NCBI GenBank assembly: GCA_021464525.1
Contig: JADRCO010000147.1
Coordinates: 1-48,104, forward strand
Reading direction: 5' to 3'
Length of the DNA stretch: 48,104 nt
Source: Rhizophagus sp. LPA8_4_AMF
Taxonomy: Eukaryota; Glomeromycota; Glomeromycetes; Glomerales; Glomeraceae
Positions 44,616 through 48,104 of this stretch are shown one piece after another. Numbering within the stretch: the stretch's first letter is position 1; each line of letters opens with the position of its first letter. The position numbers and the translations under genes were made by a program. The notes under the pieces were generated by a model that saw only the letters and a list, made by a program, of their open reading frames with translations, did not search any database and was not told the origin of the DNA.

Positions 44616-47600
44616 TTTAAAAATTTTAAGAGTAAAAAAATATATATAATATTTTAAAATTATTTTTTTTTTTTTTTTTTTTTTTTTTTGTGAGAGAGAC
44701 GTTAAATAATATCTCGTAAATAAATAAACAAAAGTTTCGAAACTTAAAAAGAAAATTTATTTTTCGAAATTTTGTGAAGAATCAAAGAGAAGAATGAGCT
44801 ATATTTATATGTTTGAGGTGTATGCGGATCTTTAAGGCCGAAATGATTTTTTTTTTTTTTTTATAATGGAGCACATATAAATAAAATTATAATGAATGAA
44901 ATTTTTTTTTTAAAATAAAATTTATATGGCAACTATAAAATCAATAAATTATAATACAATACGTAATATATAAATAAATATACATACACTGTAAATAAAA
45001 ATATATCAACATATATCAAACATTAATAAATAATAAAAAGGTAAAATATTACTGAAAATTAATAAATTGGGAAAATTCAATACAGCAAATAACTCCCTGC
45101 CGCGGTTTATAAGCACCTTTTTTAATATAACAAAAAGATTGACAAACGACATTTAAAAAAGTTAAATGGTTTAAAGTTATTTACATAAAAAAAATGTATA
45201 TTATTATTATTTTTTTTTTTTAAAAAAAAAAAAATTTTTTTTTTTTTTTTTTTCTTCCTTTCAGGCATGCTGCTTTCAATTATCATACCGGCCGAATTTT
45301 AACAATTAATCGGAGTGAAATCAACAAACCATTATCATTAGTACTCCGAAAAGCCAAAAAAAAAAAGCATTAATAATGTTGATATCTATATATGTAAAAA
45401 ATTTTATTTTTAGAATAAAGTATTGTATAAAAGTACAAATGGCGTAATCGTCATTTTTTATTTCAATGTTATCATCATATAATTATTATAAACTTTATAC
45501 ACATTTTCCAGAAGTGATCTTCATAAGCGCCACTTTCCATTGGTGTTTTGGCACTCAAACATTGGATTACTACATGTGTACAAACAATCGTGTAAGATTG
45601 AATTTTTATTAGCTAATATATATTTTTTTTTTTTGTTTTTCGTTCTGATCAAAGAAAAACGAACAAGTAATTTATATATCTATATTCTCCTACTTGCGTT
45701 TAGATTTTTCCTAATTTAGTATTAGCAAGATTAAACGGTTATTTTATAGTTAACCAATTCGATTAAAGTCTATTATTATGTTATGAAACCCATATGGTAA
45801 AGAATGAACACCAATTAATTTTTTGTGTAAAAAATGTCAAAAAAAAAATATTTATTTTTTTTAATATTGTGTTCGAAACAACGCAACAACTCAACAACGA
45901 TGAACGCATTTAGAGTTAAAAAAAAAAAATTACATGGAAATTTTTAAAAAAAAAAATAAATAAAAATTTAATTAAAAACACCAATGAGAATCAATTCTCT
46001 TTATTTTTCTTTTTTTTTTGTGTAATCTAAGGACTGAACAAATGACTTTTTATTCCTTATGCGAGATTGATTGTCCAATTTTAATTTTTGTAACGTTATT
46101 TAAATAATTGTATGGTCATCATAAATTATTTCCCCGAAACTATTTTATATTAAATTTTCTTTTTATGTAATCAAAATCGTAAGAAAAAGAAGTGAGATAA
46201 AAATGATACATTAAATATTTTGAAAAATAATAATTATTATGGGAAAGACAAAAAAAAAAAAGAAAGAAAAAATAGGTAAGACTTATATTTTAATTCCCAT
46301 ATTATTTTTTTTTTGAAACAATACTTTTTAAAATAATGAAATCTTTGATTGGGAAAGAATAATTTATTTTGTATTACCATTATAAAACTTCAATCATTTT
46401 TTTTTTTTTTTTGCCATAAATTATCTTTAAACTAATTATATCTCAATTTTATTTTTTTTTACCTTAAACCAAAAAGTCTTTTTTTTCTAATTAATGATCG
46501 ACGCCTTTTTTTACTGCGACCCAAATTACGTTATTTAATTCAAGAATTGCCCAATTTTTACTTGCAATTTCGATTTTTGAAATATATATTTATATATATA
46601 TGTATGAATTTACGCGACCAAAATGTGATATATAATAATGGATTATCATATTAACTTGATTTTTCCGGACTTTTTGAAGTTTGAAAATCCTTGATAAGAA
46701 CTAATAATCTCCTTGACATGAGTTTGTGTATATACTGTATATAACGCATGGACTATGAAAATCTATTTCTGAAGTAAAGGGAGTAAGTAATAAGCTATAC
46801 AGATATGGAAATTTCCCGTTAATAATGTTTCACATTTTCATTCTACACTGGTAATTATGTCGATAATTGATATATACTGTATAAGTATGTCAAATTTTAT
46901 TTCACGTGATCTTTTTAAATCAATTATTTTAAAATGATTTAAATGAAAATGTAATTAACTTGTTATAGGTCAATATATAATTTTTTGGGGAGAAAGGAAA
47001 AAAAAGGAACAATAAAAAATTTATCATTTATGCCTTTATTATTTTGTTTTTCAATAACTGATAAACAAATCACGTGACTATTAGTTTGTTCTTTGAAATA
47101 AAGTTTTTTTTTTCATTTCGTCATCGTACTACTCCCTTAAAGGAGGTGGGAATGAGGGGAAATGTTTGATTAAGTTCATTTAGGGGTAAAGAATGTAACG
47201 AATGGTTTAAAGTTTTACTATTTCCTTAAACAGTACGTAACAGACAAACAGGACGTTTATTTTTTTTTTTTATTTCAAGTTTTTTAAAAAAGGATCAAAA
47301 TTATTTAAAATTATTGATTTTCCTCTAATTTTCCAAATAAATAAATAAATAAATAAAATAATATTTACATATATAGGTAAATTGAGATAGTAAGGAGTAG
47401 TATTAGCTAGTATAGCTGTATAGGGGGTTAATAGTGCAATTCACGCCAAGTAAATTGCGGAATAGGATTGATCATGTGCTGCGGTAACATAACAGTGACA
47501 CGTCCGGATTGTTCCGCAGAAAAAATTTTTGTACGATAATCTCAAAAAAAAAAAAAAATATTTTTTTTGTGTAAAAACCTAGATGTATTTTTGCCGTCAC

Positions 47601-48070
47601 ATAAAAGCGCCAAAAGTTAAAAAGTTAAAACTTTTTTGGTAAAATTAATTTATCCATTTTCGAATATCTTATATGCTGAATGATTTTTTTTTTTCATATA
47701 TAAAGTCGAAAACGTAATAGAGCAACTAAAAATATAATTGCTGAAAACAATGATAAATAAGATCATATGATTTTTTTGTTTCGCACCACTTTTAGTCAGT
47801 AATGAGCTTATTGTTATTATTTATAATCCGTTAGCCTTTTATCGGATATGATATTTTATCAGTAATTATTTGAATAATAATTATCCGGATTCGGAACAGA
47901 CGTAAGACTATGACGATGTATCTTTCAGAAGATGGTTTGGATTTAAAATATTTTATAGTTATATACAGGTTATACACAAAGTTAGGGGAATGTTACAAAA
48001 TCATAACTAAGGGGTATTTGTTTACTAAGCGGTGAGTTTGTTTCTACTCGATTTATCATAAAAATAAACA

Positions 48071-48104
<34 letters not shown>
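44616..48104. other. Long AT-rich region upstream of the ECL1-family gene
   Basis: No gene is recognised over 3.5 kb. It contains T/A palindromes at about 45210-45253 and at the right edge (T20A12, 48073-48104), T-runs, and CACGTG near 46902-46907 and 47071-47076. Between 47155 and 48014 five AGGGG cores lie on the plus strand (47155, 47182, 47422, 47984, 48010), the stress-response-element core. They may serve a gene to the right of the window. Confidence 0.45.

Noticed and set aside
1-48104. CRISPR arrays, operons, ribosome binding sites, prophage or plasmid features
   Set aside because: Spliced eukaryotic genes throughout; no direct-repeat/spacer arrays or bacterial signals.

Overview
The window reads as nuclear DNA of a fungus, most likely a Glomeromycotina (arbuscular mycorrhizal) fungus of the Rhizophagus type. 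This is inferred from the very AT-rich sequence, long A/T homopolymers, many short introns (about 50-100 nt, GT-AG with occasional GC-AG), small tightly packed housekeeping genes separated by long degenerate deserts, and many decayed gene fragments. No bacterial, viral or organellar operon structure is seen.

Left part (1-12.3 kb). A frameshifted relic and other debris (1-1.8 kb) are followed by a compact cluster. LSM5 (minus) and mitochondrial ribosomal protein bS6m (plus) diverge from a 146-bp promoter. bS6m and a SET/MYND protein (minus) converge so tightly that their stop codons overlap by 7 nt. The SET/MYND gene and mitochondrial Mn-superoxide dismutase SOD2 (plus) diverge from 171 bp. 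A multi-pass RING-H2 membrane ubiquitin ligase (minus) follows. From 7.6 to 11.1 kb lies a graveyard of relics: a possible recombinase HTH, a coiled-coil protein, and a fragment copied from VPS13. RBX1 (plus), the RING subunit of cullin ligases, closes this part.

Centre (12.3-25.7 kb). One giant minus-strand gene with about fifty exons encodes VPS13, the bridge-like lipid transfer protein. Its first intron is a GC-AG intron. Downstream of its start lies a decayed subtilisin-like protease (26.25-28.03 kb) and a possible small spliced membrane protein (28.4-28.8 kb).

Right-centre (30.0-34.9 kb). An intronless RAD9-like checkpoint clamp gene, dolichyl-diphosphatase (CAX4/DOLPP1, with another GC-AG intron), an AANAT-like GNAT acetyltransferase and a RING-CH (MARCH-type) membrane ligase.

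Right part (35.3-48.1 kb). A minus-strand RNA gene at about 35.3 kb has the stem-loop I loop, U1A loop, Sm site, helix H and UUCG-capped terminal hairpin of U1 snRNA, but a non-canonical 5' splice-site-pairing arm. The rest is an AT desert with foldback hairpins, tandem duplications and T/A palindromes, interrupted only by a two-exon ECL1-family (life-span regulatory factor) gene at 44.1-44.6 kb.

The genes are mainly unrelated housekeeping functions: RNA processing, mitochondrial translation and redox defence, ubiquitin ligation, lipid transfer, DNA-damage checkpoint and dolichol recycling. The U1-like RNA with the altered 5' arm is the most unusual item. All exon structures were read by eye from splice signals and family conservation; no alignment was run.
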